NCBI RefSeq assembly: GCF_002086795.1
Contig: NZ_MVIM01000003.1
Location: 310,001-374,000, forward strand
DNA from: Mycolicibacterium tusciae
GTDB lineage: Bacteria > Actinomycetota > Actinomycetes > Mycobacteriales > Mycobacteriaceae
Length of the DNA: 64,000 nucleotides
Direction of reading: 5' to 3'
Under the pieces are notes generated by a model. The model saw nothing but the letters and a program-made list of their open reading frames with translations. It searched no databases and was not told the origin of the DNA. Every line of letters starts with the position of its first letter. The first letter of the stretch is position 1. A program made the position numbers and the translations under genes. Positions 1-9,475 of the stretch are shown here, in pieces.

Positions 1-1
1 T

Positions 2-1132
2 GCCCTGGCCGCGTTCCGGAAGGCCGGCGGTCGGGTCGTCGAAAGCATCCCGCCGGCAACCGATCTGGTGATCGACGGCGTGGTCGGTATTTCCGGCTCC
101 GGGTCTCTGCGACCGAACGCGGCCGACGTGTTCGCGAGCGTGACCGCGCCCGTGGTCGCCGTCGACATCCCGAGTGGCATCGACGTGCAGACGGGAACCG
201 CCGACGGCCCGCATGTGCACGCCACATCGACGGTGACGTTCGGCGGGCTCAAACCGGTTCATGCCCTTGGTGATTGCGGACGAATCGAACTGGTCGACAT
301 CGGCCTGGACCTGCCGGATTCCGACATACTGCAGCTCGAGGCCGCTGACGTCGCGGCGCTGTGGCCCTGTCCTGGCCCGAGGGATGACAAATACACCCAG
401 GGTGTCACCGGGATCCTCGCCGGGTCGGCCACCTACCCTGGGGCCGCCGTGCTGTGTACCGGCGCCGCCGTCGCCGCAACGTCCGGCATGGTGCGCTATG
501 CGGGAAGTGGTGCACAGCAGGTTCTTTCGCATTGGCCGGAAGTCATTGCCACACCTAACGTCTCCTCCGCAGGACGAGTCCAGGCATGGGCCGTCGGACC
601 CGGGTTGGGGACCGACGAGACTGGTGCGACGGCGCTGTGGTTCGCTCTGGAGACCGACCTGCCGGTGATCGTCGACGCCGACGGGCTGACCATCCTCGCT
701 GCGCACCCTGACCTGGTCGCCGATCGCGCCGCGCCGACGGTCTTGACGCCTCATGCGGGCGAGTTCGAAAGGCTGGCCGGCTCGCCGCCGGGGGACGACC
801 GGGTCGGCGCTACCCGCAGGCTCGCCGACCGCCTCGGTGTCACCGTGCTGCTGAAGGGCAACGTGACGGTCATCGCGGAACCCGGTGGACCGGTCTATCT
901 GAACCCGGCGGGCCAATCATGGGCGGCGACAGCGGGTTCCGGCGATGTGCTGTCCGGCATTGTTGGTGCGCTGCTCGCCGCAGGTCTGCCGCCGGCCCAG
1001 GCCGCCGCCGCAGCCGCCTACGTCCACGCGCGAGCCGCCAACCTGTCCGCCGCCGACCCCGGCCCGCACCCGGCCCCGACTTCAGCTTCCCGCATCCTGG
1101 CCCACGTCCGGGCTTCCATCGCATCTCTCTAA
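2..1132 (+). CDS. nnr: Bifunctional NAD(P)HX epimerase / ADP-dependent NAD(P)HX dehydratase (5' truncated by window edge)
   Basis: Repairs hydrated NAD(P)H: the N-terminal YjeF domain epimerises NAD(P)HX and the C-terminal ribokinase-like domain dehydrates it with ADP. The frame is open to the first base and reads as protein (ALAAFRKAGGRVVE) upstream of the first ATG at 68, so the gene starts outside the window. Visible YjeF_N motifs are VVAVDIPSGID; the C-terminal part shows KYTQGVTGILAGS, the glycine-rich AVGPGLGTDE, DADGLT, TPHAGEF and GSGDVLSGI, which are typical dehydratase motifs. 376 codons are visible of an expected roughly 470. The stop TAA touches the ATG region of gadB, so the two genes are probably co-transcribed. 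Confidence 0.93.
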   Translation, partial: ALAAFRKAGGRVVESIPPATDLVIDGVVGISGSGSLRPNAADVFASVTAPVVAVDIPSGIDVQTGTADGPHVHATSTVTFGGLKPVHALGDCGRIELVDIGLDLPDSDILQLEAADVAALWPCPGPRDDKYTQGVTGILAGSATYPGAAVLCTGAAVAATSGMVRYAGSGAQQVLSHWPEVIATPNVSSAGRVQAWAVGPGLGTDETGATALWFALETDLPVIVDADGLTILAAHPDLVADRAAPTVLTPHAGEFERLAGSPPGDDRVGATRRLADRLGVTVLLKGNVTVIAEPGGPVYLNPAGQSWAATAGSGDVLSGIVGALLAAGLPPAQAAAAAAYVHARAANLSAADPGPHPAPTSASRILAHVRASIASL

Positions 1133-1146
1133 TGAAAGGTCTTGCC

Positions 1147-2541
1147 ATGAAGCGCAAGGGCACTCACTCGCAACAGATCACCCCGGCCTACACCTGCCGG
1201 ATGGAGATGGCGCCCATCCCGTCGTTGCGCTTACCGGACGAAGCGATGGAGCCTGACGCCGCATACAGATTCATTCACGACGAGCTCATGCTCGACGGCA
1301 GCTCGCGGCTGAACCTCGCGACGTTCGTCACGACCTGGATGGACCCGCAGGCCGAACGGCTGATGGCGGAGACGTTCGACAAGAACATGATCGACAAGGA
1401 CGAGTACCCCGCGACGGCCGCTATCGAGCAGCGGTGCGTGTGCATGGTGGCCGACCTTTTCCATGCCGAGAACCTGCGCGACGACGACCCGAACAGTGCC
1501 GTCGGTGTTTCCACGATCGGCTCCAGCGAGGCCGTGATGCTCGCAGGGCTGGCGATGAAGTGGCGGTGGCGTGCGCGGGTTGCGTCCCGCAAGAACGGAG
1601 ACTGGAAGGGCCGGACCCCGAATCTGGTGATGGGCGCCAACGTTCAGGTGGTGTGGGAGAAGTTCTGCCGCTACTTCGACGTCGAACCGCGGTATCTCCC
1701 GATGTCCGAGGACCGCTACATCATCACCCCCGAGCAGGTGTTGGAGAACATCGACGAGGACACCATCGGCGTGGTCGCCATTCTCGGCACCACATACACC
1801 GGAGAACTCGAGCCGATCGGCGAGATCTGCGCCGCGCTGGACAAGGTGGCCGCCGACGGGGGAGTCGACGTTCCCGTGCATGTCGATGCGGCCAGCGGCG
1901 GCTTCGTCGTGCCGTTCCTGCACCCTCACCTGGAGTGGGACTTCCGGCTCCCTCGAGTCGTTTCCATCAACGTCAGCGGCCACAAGTACGGGTTGACCTA
2001 CCCCGGCATCGGATTCGTGGTCTGGCGCAGCGCGGAGTACCTGCCCGAGGACCTCGTGTTCCGGGTCAACTACCTCGGCGGCGACATGCCGACGTTCACG
2101 CTCAACTTCTCCCGGCCGGGCAATCAGGTCGTCGGCCAGTACTACAACTTCCTACGGCTAGGCCGCGGCGGCTACGCCAAAGTGATGCAGTGCCTGTCGA
2201 CGACCGCCCGTTGGCTCGGCGACGAGCTCCAGGAGAGCGAGCATTTCGACGTCGTCGCCGACGGCTCGGCGATCCCGGTGGTCAGCTTCCGGCTGAAGGG
2301 CGATTTCGGCTACACCGAGTTCGACGTGTCGCATGCCCTGCGCTCCTACGGCTGGCAGGTGCCGGCGTACACCATGCCGGAGGGCGCCGAGGACATCACC
2401 ATGTTGCGGATCGTGGTCCGCGAGGGATTCTCCGCCGATCTGGCCAGGGCGCTGTACGACGACATGAAGACGGTGTTGTCGCACCTCGATGCATTGAAGC
2501 CGCAAGGCCACTTCGACAGTCTGGAACCGTTCGCCCACTAG
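1147..2541 (+). CDS. gadB: Glutamate decarboxylase
   Basis: PLP enzyme converting glutamate to GABA plus CO2 and consuming a proton; associated with acid tolerance and the GABA shunt. 464 aa, the usual size. Group II decarboxylase motifs are clear: GVSTIGSSEA for phosphate binding, HVDAASGGF, and INVSGHKYG with the Schiff-base lysine at residue 280. The start at 1147 is chosen because GAAAGG (1135-1140) lies 6-7 bases upstream; an in-frame ATG at 1132 overlaps the nnr stop but lacks such a site. The protein matches the mycobacterial GadB family closely along its length. Cytosolic. Confidence 0.95.
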   Translation: MKRKGTHSQQITPAYTCRMEMAPIPSLRLPDEAMEPDAAYRFIHDELMLDGSSRLNLATFVTTWMDPQAERLMAETFDKNMIDKDEYPATAAIEQRCVCMVADLFHAENLRDDDPNSAVGVSTIGSSEAVMLAGLAMKWRWRARVASRKNGDWKGRTPNLVMGANVQVVWEKFCRYFDVEPRYLPMSEDRYIITPEQVLENIDEDTIGVVAILGTTYTGELEPIGEICAALDKVAADGGVDVPVHVDAASGGFVVPFLHPHLEWDFRLPRVVSINVSGHKYGLTYPGIGFVVWRSAEYLPEDLVFRVNYLGGDMPTFTLNFSRPGNQVVGQYYNFLRLGRGGYAKVMQCLSTTARWLGDELQESEHFDVVADGSAIPVVSFRLKGDFGYTEFDVSHALRSYGWQVPAYTMPEGAEDITMLRIVVREGFSADLARALYDDMKTVLSHLDALKPQGHFDSLEPFAH

Positions 2542-2676
2542 TGTGTGCCAAAACACCCGGGTCGGGGTCGCGGACGAAACCCTAGGTCAGCCCGCCTCGC
2601 CTGGCGGCCGAACGGTTGAGACCCGGCCGCGTCCGGCAATCGGCGTTCGCCGTCTGGGAGAATCGGCCAGGGTGAC
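2542..2676. other. Spacer between gadB and alr
   Basis: 135 bases without a gene. No convincing terminator hairpin or strong promoter hexamers were recognised, so it is unclear whether alr has its own promoter. Confidence 0.5.
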
Positions 2677-3828
2677 ATGACCATGCAAACGACCAGAACG
2701 ACGCACGTGGCTCCCGAGGCGGTCATCGACCTCGACGCCGTGGCACACAACGTGGGTGTGCTGCGCGACCGTGCCGGTGCGGCGCAGGTGATGGCCGTCG
2801 TCAAGGCCGACGGGTACGGCCACGGCGCGACGCAGACCGGCCGCGCGGCCCTGGCCGCGGGCGCGTCGGAACTGGGTGTCGCCACCGTCGAGGAGGCGAT
2901 CAGACTCCGCCGCGACGGCATCACCGCTCCGGTGCTGGCTTGGCTGCACCCGCCGGGAACCGACTTCGGTCCCGCGCTCGAAGCCGACGTGCAGATCGCC
3001 GTGTCGTCGCTGCGCCAGCTCGGCGAGCTGCGTGATGCAGCCCAGCGGACGGGCCGTAGCGCGACCGTCACCGTCAAGGTGGACACCGGACTGAACCGCA
3101 ACGGTGCCGGCCCCGATGAGTACTCGGCGATGCTTCCGGCATTGAAGCGCGCGCTCGCCGAAGACGCGTTCACGTTGCGCGGCCTGATGTCGCATCTGGT
3201 GCACGGTGACGTTCCCGACCACCCGCTTAACGACATCCAGGCGGGCCGGCTGAATGACATGGTCGATCAAGCCCGCAGCGCAGGTTTGCGGTACGAGGTT
3301 GTGCACGTGAGCAATTCGCCTTCGACGCTGACGCGGCCGGATCTCGGATTCGACATGGTGCGGCCCGGTATCGCGGTATACGGTCAGACGCCGATTCCCG
3401 AGCGTGGCGACATGGGGCTGATCCCCGTGATGACGCTGAAATGCCCTGTGGCGCTGCTGCGCAAGGTACAGGCCGGCGAGGGAGTTTCTTACGGGCACAC
3501 GTGGATCGCCGAACGTGACACGACGCTGGCGTTGCTTCCCATCGGCTACGCCGACGGCGTCTTCCGCAACCTCAGCGGCCGCATCGACGTATTGATCAAC
3601 GGCAGGCGTCGCCGCAGCGTCGGGCGCGTCTGCATGGACCAACTCGTGGTCGACGTGGGTGTCGACGGCGACGTGTCCGAGGGCGACGACGCGATTCTGT
3701 TCGGGCCCGGCACCGACGGTGAGCCCACCGCGCAGGATTGGGCCGAACTGCTCGGCACCATCAACTATGAGGTCGTCACGAGCCCGCGCGGCCGAGTGGT
3801 GCGCTCCTACCGTGGAATTCGACGTTGA
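2677..3828 (+). CDS. alr: Alanine racemase
   Basis: PLP-dependent interconversion of L- and D-alanine, supplying D-Ala for peptidoglycan; target of D-cycloserine. 383 aa. The N-terminal TIM-barrel motif [11 protein letters not shown] carries the PLP lysine at residue 43. The second catalytic base is the tyrosine in GVSYGHTW (residue 272). VGRVCMDQ and the C-terminal [11 protein letters not shown] are also typical. ATG 2677 is used; ATG 2683 is possible. The stop TGA overlaps the TTG start of the next gene, so alr leads a dense run of overlapping genes through to 7892. Confidence 0.95.
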   Translation: MTMQTTRTTHVAPEAVIDLDAVAHNVGVLRDRAGAAQVMAVVKADGYGHGATQTGRAALAAGASELGVATVEEAIRLRRDGITAPVLAWLHPPGTDFGPALEADVQIAVSSLRQLGELRDAAQRTGRSATVTVKVDTGLNRNGAGPDEYSAMLPALKRALAEDAFTLRGLMSHLVHGDVPDHPLNDIQAGRLNDMVDQARSAGLRYEVVHVSNSPSTLTRPDLGFDMVRPGIAVYGQTPIPERGDMGLIPVMTLKCPVALLRKVQAGEGVSYGHTWIAERDTTLALLPIGYADGVFRNLSGRIDVLINGRRRRSVGRVCMDQLVVDVGVDGDVSEGDDAILFGPGTDGEPTAQDWAELLGTINYEVVTSPRGRVVRSYRGIRR

Positions 3829-4916
3829 GCGATCAGGGAGCGCGGTGGCTGGCGGGTGCCGCGGGCGTGACCGCGGTCGGCACCGCCACCGCAGTGTCGG
3901 TCGCGAGGTCCTTACGCCGACGCGTCAGCAGCGACGATCCCTACGAATTCGAGGATTTCGGCCTCCTCGACGCTGACCGCAGCGTAGTCGTCACGACGCC
4001 GGACGGTGTCGACCTGGCTGTCCGCGAGGTGGGGGACCCCGACGCTCCGCTGACGGTTGTCTTCGCGCACGGCTTTTGTCTGCGCATGGGCGCCTTTCAC
4101 TTTCAGCGTGCCCGCTTGACCGATGAGTGGGGCTCGCAAGTCCGGATGGTGTTCTACGACCAGCGTGGCCACGGCCAATCCGGGCAGGCGCCACCGGAGA
4201 CCTACAACGTCGCGCAATTGGGCAGGGACCTGGAGACGGTGCTGGCCGTGATGGCGCCGCGCGGACCCGTTGTGCTCGTCGGCCATTCGATGGGAGGTAT
4301 GACGGTCCTGTCGCACGCCCGGCAGTTCCCGCAGCGGTACCCCACCCGCGTGGTCGGCGCAGCGCTCATCGCATCGGCGGCCGAAGGGGTTTCACGCTCG
4401 CCGTTGGGCGAGATCCTGAAGAATCCCGCCCTGGAGGCGGTGCGCTTCGCGGTTCGGTATGCGCCCAGAACGGTGCACCGCACCCGCGGCGCCGCCAAGT
4501 CGGTGATCGCTCCCATCCTGCGCGCGGCCTCGTACGGCGATGTGAAGGTCAGCCGCAGCGTCGTCGAATTCTCCGAGAAGATGATGCACGACACCCCGAT
4601 CGAGACGCTGGTCGAATTCCTGCACGCGCTCGAAGTGCACGACGAAACCGAAGGGCTGGGCACCCTCGCGAAGGTGCCCACACTGATCGCGTGCGGTGAC
4701 GAGGACCTGCTCACCCCGATGAACTACTCACAGGACATGGCTGACGCCCTGCCCAAATCCGAACTCGTGATCGTCGAGGGCGCAGGCCATCTCGTCGAAC
4801 TCGAGCAGCCAGAGATCATCGACGACGCGCTCGTCCGGCTGGTGGAACGCGCCACCCCCTCCAAGCTCGTCGCCCTGACGCGCCGCGTCCGGGACCGAGT
4901 TCGCCACCATGGCTGA
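3825..4916 (+). CDS. Alpha/beta hydrolase with N-terminal membrane-anchor-like segment
   Basis: 363 aa hydrolase-fold protein. Visible: an N-terminal hydrophobic stretch ([20 protein letters not shown]) followed by basic SLRRR, suggesting membrane association; oxyanion region [10 protein letters not shown]; nucleophile elbow GHSMGG with Ser155; and C-terminal [11 protein letters not shown] with the catalytic His. Substrate is not predictable; esterase/lipase or lactonase are options. The TTG start (TTGA overlap with the alr stop) is inferred from translational coupling and the sensible N-terminus. It overlaps tsaE by 8 bases and lies in the alr-tsa operon. Confidence 0.85.
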   Translation: MSDQGARWLAGAAGVTAVGTATAVSVARSLRRRVSSDDPYEFEDFGLLDADRSVVVTTPDGVDLAVREVGDPDAPLTVVFAHGFCLRMGAFHFQRARLTDEWGSQVRMVFYDQRGHGQSGQAPPETYNVAQLGRDLETVLAVMAPRGPVVLVGHSMGGMTVLSHARQFPQRYPTRVVGAALIASAAEGVSRSPLGEILKNPALEAVRFAVRYAPRTVHRTRGAAKSVIAPILRAASYGDVKVSRSVVEFSEKMMHDTPIETLVEFLHALEVHDETEGLGTLAKVPTLIACGDEDLLTPMNYSQDMADALPKSELVIVEGAGHLVELEQPEIIDDALVRLVERATPSKLVALTRRVRDRVRHHG

Positions 4917-5376
4917 CCGCGCAGCGGGGACAGCGGAGCTGCCGACCGCCGACGACACCATCGCCCTCGGTGCGCGGCTGGGAAGTGAACTGCGCGCCGG
5001 TGACGTCGTGGTGCTGTCCGGTCCGTTGGGTGCGGGAAAGACCGTGTTGGCCAAGGGTATTGCGCAGGCGATGGATGTCGACGGTCCGGTCGTGTCGCCG
5101 ACGTTCGTGTTGGCCCGTGTGCACCGGGCGCGTCGCGCCGACGCCCCGGCGATGATTCACGTCGACCTGTACCGGCTGCTCGACGACAACTCGGTCGACC
5201 TGCTCGCCGAACTCGACTCGCTGGACCTCGACACCGATCTCGAGGATGCGGTCGTCGTGGTGGAGTGGGGTGAAGGACTGGCCGAACGGTTGTCCGACAG
5301 CCATCTCGACATTCGCCTCGAACGCGGCACCGACACCGAAGTGCGCACAGCGATGTGGCAGTGGAGCGCTCCGTGA
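4909..5376 (+). CDS. tsaE: tRNA threonylcarbamoyladenosine biosynthesis ATPase TsaE
   Basis: P-loop ATPase needed by the TsaB-TsaD complex for t6A37 formation on ANN-decoding tRNAs. 155 aa, usual for TsaE. Walker A GPLGAGKT spans residues 38-45, followed by SPTFVL and the HVDLYRL motif; VVEWGEGL is the typical C-terminal motif. It overlaps the hydrolase upstream, and its TGA overlaps the GTG of tsaB, so it is translationally coupled with its partner genes. Confidence 0.95.
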   Translation: MADRAAGTAELPTADDTIALGARLGSELRAGDVVVLSGPLGAGKTVLAKGIAQAMDVDGPVVSPTFVLARVHRARRADAPAMIHVDLYRLLDDNSVDLLAELDSLDLDTDLEDAVVVVEWGEGLAERLSDSHLDIRLERGTDTEVRTAMWQWSAP

Positions 5377-5969
5377 GCAGCCTGATCCTGGCGATCGACA
5401 CTGCGACGCCCGCGGTGACAGCCGGGGTGGTACGCCGGGACGGCGACACGATCGAGGTGCTGGCGCAGCGGGTCACTGTCGACGCCCGCGCGCACGCCGA
5501 GCAACTGACCCCCAACGCGGTCGGCGCACTCGCCGACGCCGGGGTCGGCGTCGAGGATCTCGCGGCGGTCGTCGTCGGCTGCGGCCCCGGACCGTTCACC
5601 GGCCTGCGAGTCGGCATGGCCACCGCCGCGGCGTTTGGGCACGCGCTGGGTGTCCCGGTACACGGCGTGTGCAGCCTGGACGCGATCGCCATCGTGGCGG
5701 GCGGCAATCTGCTGGTCGTCACCGATGCGCGCCGGCGTGAGGTGTACTGGGCGCGCTACCGCGATGGGGTGCGCTTGGAGGGTCCTGCCGTCGCCGCGCC
5801 GGCCGACGTGCCGGGGGCGGATGAGGCGCTGACGCAGCCGCCCCGGTATCCCACCGCCGAGGGCCTGGTGCGCGCGGTCGCCGACTGGGCGTCGCCGCCC
5901 GCGCCCCTGGTGCCGATGTATCTGCGTCGCCCCGACGCGAAGACACTGGCCGAGCGGGCGGCCCGATGA
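5373..5969 (+). CDS. tsaB: tRNA threonylcarbamoyladenosine biosynthesis protein TsaB
   Basis: Non-catalytic ASKHA-fold partner and scaffold of TsaD. 198 aa. The N-terminal LILAIDTATPAVTAG and VGCGPGPFTGLRVGMATA motifs are diagnostic. The GTG at 5373 (GTGA overlap with the tsaE stop) is chosen over the in-frame ATG at 5355 because it gives the conserved N-terminus SSLILAIDT. Its end overlaps rimI by 4 bases. Confidence 0.93.
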   Translation: MSSLILAIDTATPAVTAGVVRRDGDTIEVLAQRVTVDARAHAEQLTPNAVGALADAGVGVEDLAAVVVGCGPGPFTGLRVGMATAAAFGHALGVPVHGVCSLDAIAIVAGGNLLVVTDARRREVYWARYRDGVRLEGPAVAAPADVPGADEALTQPPRYPTAEGLVRAVADWASPPAPLVPMYLRRPDAKTLAERAAR

Positions 5970-6430
5970 CGGTCGTCTACGGAAAGCTGAAGCCGTCGGA
6001 CGCCGCACGGTGCGCCGAGCTGGAGTCCCTGCTGTTCGAGGGGGACGACCCGTGGCCGGAGCGGGCGTTTCTCGCCGAGTTGAAGGCCAAACACATTTAC
6101 TATGTCGCCGCACGCAGTGACGACAAGCTCGTCGGTTACGCGGGGATCGCGCGGTTGGGCCGAGTACGCCCCTTCGAGTACGAGATTCACACGATCGGTG
6201 TCGATCCCGTGTACCAGGGTCAGGGTATCGGCCGGCGGCTGGTGACCGAAATCCTCGAATTAGCCTCCGGCAGCGTCGTTTTCCTTGAGGTACGCACCGA
6301 TAATGTGCCCGCGATCAGCCTTTACGAGAGCTTCGGTTTCGTCAACGTCGGCCTGCGTCGGCGCTATTACCGCGCCAGCGGTGCGGACGCCTATACGATG
6401 AAGCGCCTTCCTCAAGAGAGCCCATCATGA
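5966..6430 (+). CDS. rimI: Ribosomal-protein S18-type alanine N-acetyltransferase (GNAT family)
   Basis: 154 aa GNAT acetyltransferase; family members N-acetylate the N-terminal Ala of S18, though mycobacterial RimI may act on other N-termini. The acetyl-CoA loop is visible as [15 protein letters not shown], followed by [13 protein letters not shown] and [15 protein letters not shown], typical of RimI. ATGA overlaps at both ends (with tsaB and tsaD) tie it to the t6A genes, the usual actinobacterial arrangement. Confidence 0.92.
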   Translation: MTVVYGKLKPSDAARCAELESLLFEGDDPWPERAFLAELKAKHIYYVAARSDDKLVGYAGIARLGRVRPFEYEIHTIGVDPVYQGQGIGRRLVTEILELASGSVVFLEVRTDNVPAISLYESFGFVNVGLRRRYYRASGADAYTMKRLPQESPS

Positions 6431-7452
6431 CGATCATCCTGGCCATCGAGAGCTCCTGCGACGAAACCGGCGTCGGCATCGCCGAACTCGGTGCGGATGG
6501 CGCCGTGACGCTGCTGGCCGACGAGGTAGCCTCCAGCGTCGATGAGCACGCCCGCTTCGGCGGCGTGGTTCCCGAGATCGCGTCGCGGGCGCACCTGGAG
6601 GCGCTGGGACCGACGATGCGCCGCGCATTGGAAACCGCAGGCGTGACCAAGCCGGACATCGTTGCGGCGACCATCGGTCCAGGGCTCGCCGGTGCTCTGT
6701 TGGTGGGAGTGGCTGCGGCCAAGGCGTATTCGGCCGCGTGGCAGGTGCCGTTTTACGCCGTCAATCACCTCGGGGGCCATCTGGCCGCCGACGTCTTCGA
6801 CCACGGCCCGTTACCCGAGAGCGTGGGCCTGCTGGTGTCCGGCGGACACACCAACCTGTTGCACGTGCGGTCGCTGGGCGAACCGATCGTCGAACTCGGC
6901 AGCACCGTCGACGACGCCGCGGGCGAGGCCTACGACAAGGTGGCGCGTCTGCTCGGGCTCGGGTACCCCGGCGGCAAGGTGCTCGACGATCTCGCCAGGA
7001 CCGGGGACCGCGACGCGATCGTCTTTCCCCGTGGCATGACTGGACCGCGCGACGATCGGTTCGCGTTCAGCTTCTCCGGGCTGAAGACGGCCGTCGCCCG
7101 GTACGTCGAGAGCCACCCAGACGCTTTGCAGGCCGACGTTGCGGCCGGTTTCCAAGAAGCCGTTGCCGACGTGCTGACGTTGAAAGCGGTGCGGGCGGCG
7201 AAAGAGCTGAACGTGTCGACACTGCTGATTGCCGGTGGGGTGGCGGCCAATTCGCGGCTGCGTGAACTCGCCGAACAACGCTGCGCTGAGAGCGGACTGA
7301 CACTGCGGATCCCGCGGCCACGGCTCTGCACCGACAACGGTGCGATGATCGCGTCGTTCGCGGCCCATCTGATCGCCGCGGGTGCGGCGCCGTCGCCGCT
7401 GGATGCGGCAAGCGATCCCGGTCTTCCGGTGGTGAAGGGACAGGTGGCGTGA
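6427..7452 (+). CDS. tsaD: tRNA N6-threonylcarbamoyladenosine transferase TsaD (Kae1/Gcp)
   Basis: Transfers the threonylcarbamoyl group from TC-AMP to A37 of tRNA. 341 aa. N-terminal [12 protein letters not shown], metal-binding HLGGH with His114 and His118, LVSGGHTNL, the [18 protein letters not shown] motif and FSFSGLKT are all present, as is the C-terminal [12 protein letters not shown] with the last metal ligand. Begins with an ATGA overlap on rimI and ends with a GTGA overlap on the next gene. Confidence 0.96.
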   Translation: MTIILAIESSCDETGVGIAELGADGAVTLLADEVASSVDEHARFGGVVPEIASRAHLEALGPTMRRALETAGVTKPDIVAATIGPGLAGALLVGVAAAKAYSAAWQVPFYAVNHLGGHLAADVFDHGPLPESVGLLVSGGHTNLLHVRSLGEPIVELGSTVDDAAGEAYDKVARLLGLGYPGGKVLDDLARTGDRDAIVFPRGMTGPRDDRFAFSFSGLKTAVARYVESHPDALQADVAAGFQEAVADVLTLKAVRAAKELNVSTLLIAGGVAANSRLRELAEQRCAESGLTLRIPRPRLCTDNGAMIASFAAHLIAAGAAPSPLDAASDPGLPVVKGQVA

Positions 7453-7892
7453 GCGACAAGCTGGACATCACTGAACTGCTCTACCGCTATGCCGAGTTGA
7501 TCGACGCGGGCGACTTCGACGGCGTCGGCACGTTGCTGTCGAAGGCGTCGTTCGGCGGCACCGGTCCCCAGGGTGTCTCCGGTGCGGACAACATCGCCAA
7601 GCTGTTCGCCGCCACCACCCGGCGTTATCCCGACCATGGCAACACGCCACGGACACGTCACCTCGTGCTGAATCCGATCATCGACCTCGCCGACAGCACG
7701 GCGACCGCGCGCTCCACGTTCTGCGTCGTGCAAGACACCGAGTCCGTGCCGATCCAGCCGATCGTCGTCGGGCGGTACTTCGACACGTTCGGCCGCGACG
7801 CCGACGGCTGGCATTTCACCGAGCGCAAGGTGGAGATCCAGATGCTCGGCGACGTGTCTGATCACTTGATGGTCGATCCGACCAACTTCTGA
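7449..7892 (+). CDS. SnoaL-like (NTF2-fold) protein
   Basis: 147 aa. The N-terminus [25 protein letters not shown] is characteristic of the SnoaL-like/NTF2 cone-fold family, which includes polyketide cyclases and isomerases; [14 protein letters not shown] and the closing beta strands fit. No catalytic residues can be assigned with confidence. GTG start overlaps the tsaD stop (GTGA), placing it at the end of the alr-tsaD gene run. Confidence 0.85.
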   Translation: MSDKLDITELLYRYAELIDAGDFDGVGTLLSKASFGGTGPQGVSGADNIAKLFAATTRRYPDHGNTPRTRHLVLNPIIDLADSTATARSTFCVVQDTESVPIQPIVVGRYFDTFGRDADGWHFTERKVEIQMLGDVSDHLMVDPTNF

Positions 7893-7970
7893 GCGCCGCT
7901 GCGGCAGACTGCGTGGGCGTGCACTACGACTTGCGCCTGCGACCCGAACAGCCGCCGACTCCCGCGCCGG

Positions 7971-8909
7971 ATGCGTTCACCATCCACCGCCGTGGTCGCG
8001 CCGAGCGAGGGCCGCGACGGGTTGTCCCTTGCCTTCGTCCACGAGGGGATCGGCGGCTATCCGCTGCTCCTCCTGCACGGCTACCCCGAGACGAAGCGCA
8101 TCTGGTGGCGCAATATCGGTCCGCTTGCCGAGGCCGGCTACGAGGTGATCGTCCCCGACCTGCGTGGCTTCGGCGATTCAGACCTGTCGACGGAGGATGT
8201 GTACGACCTGGCGGCGTGGAGCCGGGACCTATACCTGCTGGTGCACGATGTGCTGGGCCATGAACGATGTGGCGTGGTCGGCGGTGACCTCGGCGGCGCC
8301 ATCGCCTGCGATCTTCTCCACCGCTTTGCGGGGTTCGTGGAGAAGTTCGTGTTCTTCGACTCCGTGCCGCCGTTCCTGTTCCAAGAGTTCAAGGCGGCCG
8401 GAATCGACGTGGCGTCCATCCGCGGCATAGGCGACGGGCCGACGGCCGACTACCGCTACCGGCAGGGCGTGACACCCGATGATCTGGCGGCAGATCTTGA
8501 TACCCCGGCTAAGCGCCGCCGCTACATCTCCGAGTTCTACGGACATCGGTTGTGGGCCTCACCAGGAACATTCACCGCGGCCGATGCGGATTTCATGGCC
8601 GAACCGTTCTCGACCGAAGAGCGGCTCCGCGCAGGCTGGGCGTGCTATCAGCTCATGCACGGACGCAAGATGAGCGAGCCGCCGATCCTCGATCGCAAGG
8701 TCGACGTGCCAACCCTGATTCTCTACGGCATGGACGACCAGGTGATCGGGCCCGATTTCCTGCACACCTGCGAGGTGGCCTTCACCAACCGGGCAGGTCC
8801 GGTCGTGGTCCCGGGGGCAGGCCACTTCCTCCAGTGGGAGCGGGCAGACCTTTTCAATCCTCTGGTGAGCGCCTATTTCGGCGACCTGCGTGTTCGCTTT
8901 ACGAGATAG
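7971..8909 (+). CDS. Alpha/beta hydrolase with Asp nucleophile (epoxide hydrolase / dehalogenase-like)
   Basis: 312 aa. HGYPETKRIWWR (oxyanion loop), DLRGFGDSD, then GGDLGGA where the nucleophile position is Asp106 rather than Ser, and PGAGHFLQWERAD with the catalytic His. An Asp nucleophile is the signature of epoxide hydrolases and haloalkane or haloacetate dehalogenases; which reaction applies cannot be read. ATG 7971 has no strong ribosome site; the frame is open upstream without a better start. It ends 20 bases before the groES CIRCE operator. Confidence 0.85.
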   Translation: MRSPSTAVVAPSEGRDGLSLAFVHEGIGGYPLLLLHGYPETKRIWWRNIGPLAEAGYEVIVPDLRGFGDSDLSTEDVYDLAAWSRDLYLLVHDVLGHERCGVVGGDLGGAIACDLLHRFAGFVEKFVFFDSVPPFLFQEFKAAGIDVASIRGIGDGPTADYRYRQGVTPDDLAADLDTPAKRRRYISEFYGHRLWASPGTFTAADADFMAEPFSTEERLRAGWACYQLMHGRKMSEPPILDRKVDVPTLILYGMDDQVIGPDFLHTCEVAFTNRAGPVVVPGAGHFLQWERADLFNPLVSAYFGDLRVRFTR

Positions 8910-8924
8910 GCATAGGCCGATCTT

Positions 8925-8956
8925 GAGTGCTAGCACTCTCATGTATAGAGTGCTAG
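8925..8956 (+). promoter_or_regulatory. CIRCE operator (HrcA) with an extra half-site, upstream of groES
   Basis: CTAGCACTC (8930-8938), nine bases, then GAGTGCTAG (8948-8956) is a perfect CIRCE inverted repeat, the HrcA heat-shock repressor site. A further GAGTGC at 8925-8930 makes the left arm itself a 14-bp palindrome (GAGTGCTAGCACTC, 8925-8938), giving three half-sites. The AT-rich spacer TCATGTATA probably overlaps the promoter -10 region. Confidence 0.93.
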
Positions 8957-9039
8957 GTGGCAGACGCGCCCAAACCCTGCGCCGGCACCCGCGACGACGG
9001 AGCGAGGCACGGACGCTATGCCGAACACCTGGTAATTGA

Positions 9040-9061
9040 GACCCCGGGATCCCCCGGGGTC
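9040..9061 (+). promoter_or_regulatory. Strong hairpin in the groES leader
   Basis: GACCCCGGG (9040-9048), ATCC loop, CCCGGGGTC (9053-9061): a perfect 9-bp GC-rich stem in the untranslated leader, 30 bases before the groES start. No T-run follows, so it is not a classical terminator; a role in mRNA stability or attenuation is inference only. Confidence 0.6.
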
Positions 9062-9091
9062 GACAACCCGAAATTAGTGGAGGGCTCCATC

Positions 9092-9394
9092 GTGGCGAGC
9101 GTGAACATCAAGCCACTCGAGGACAAGATCCTCGTACAGGCCAACGAGGCCGAGACCACGACCGCTTCCGGTCTGGTCATCCCCGACACCGCCAAGGAGA
9201 AGCCCCAGGAGGGCACCGTCGTCGCAGTTGGCCCCGGCCGCTGGGACGAGGACGGCGAGAAGCGCATCCCCCTGGACGTTTCCGAAGGCGACACCGTGAT
9301 CTACAGCAAGTACGGCGGCACCGAGATCAAGTACAACGGCGAGGAGTACCTGATTCTCTCCGCGCGCGACGTGCTGGCTGTCGTCAACAAGTAA
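9092..9394 (+). CDS. groES: Co-chaperonin GroES (Cpn10)
   Basis: 100 aa heptameric lid of the GroEL chamber. [41 protein letters not shown] and [18 protein letters not shown] are standard Cpn10 motifs. The GTG at 9092 is the start: GGAGGG lies at 9079-9084 with suitable spacing, and the product has the normal Cpn10 length. Heat-inducible through the upstream CIRCE site; first gene of the groES-groEL1 operon. Confidence 0.97.
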   Translation: MASVNIKPLEDKILVQANEAETTTASGLVIPDTAKEKPQEGTVVAVGPGRWDEDGEKRIPLDVSEGDTVIYSKYGGTEIKYNGEEYLILSARDVLAVVNK

Positions 9395-9405
9395 GCACCC
9401 GTGTC

Positions 9406-9448
9406 CCGCCCCGGAGCTTCCCGTATCGACGGGTGAGTTCCGGGGCGG
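9406..9448 (+). promoter_or_regulatory. Nested intercistronic hairpin between groES and groEL1
   Basis: Outer arms CCGCCCCGGA (9406-9415) and TCCGGGGCGG (9439-9448) pair perfectly; inside, CCCGT-ATCG-ACGGG (9420-9433) forms a second stem. There is no U-tract, so transcription probably continues into groEL1. The location suggests an mRNA processing or stability element that could uncouple groES from groEL1 expression. Confidence 0.65.
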
Positions 9449-9475
9449 CACTCGTTTCGAGTCAAAAGGACTTTT

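Noticed and set aside
7913..8263. Alternative plus-strand frame overlapping the start of the Asp-nucleophile hydrolase
   Set aside because: The first residues look protein-like but the rest is Arg-rich and out of frame with the clear hydrolase motifs; a frameshift at the N-terminus cannot be shown.
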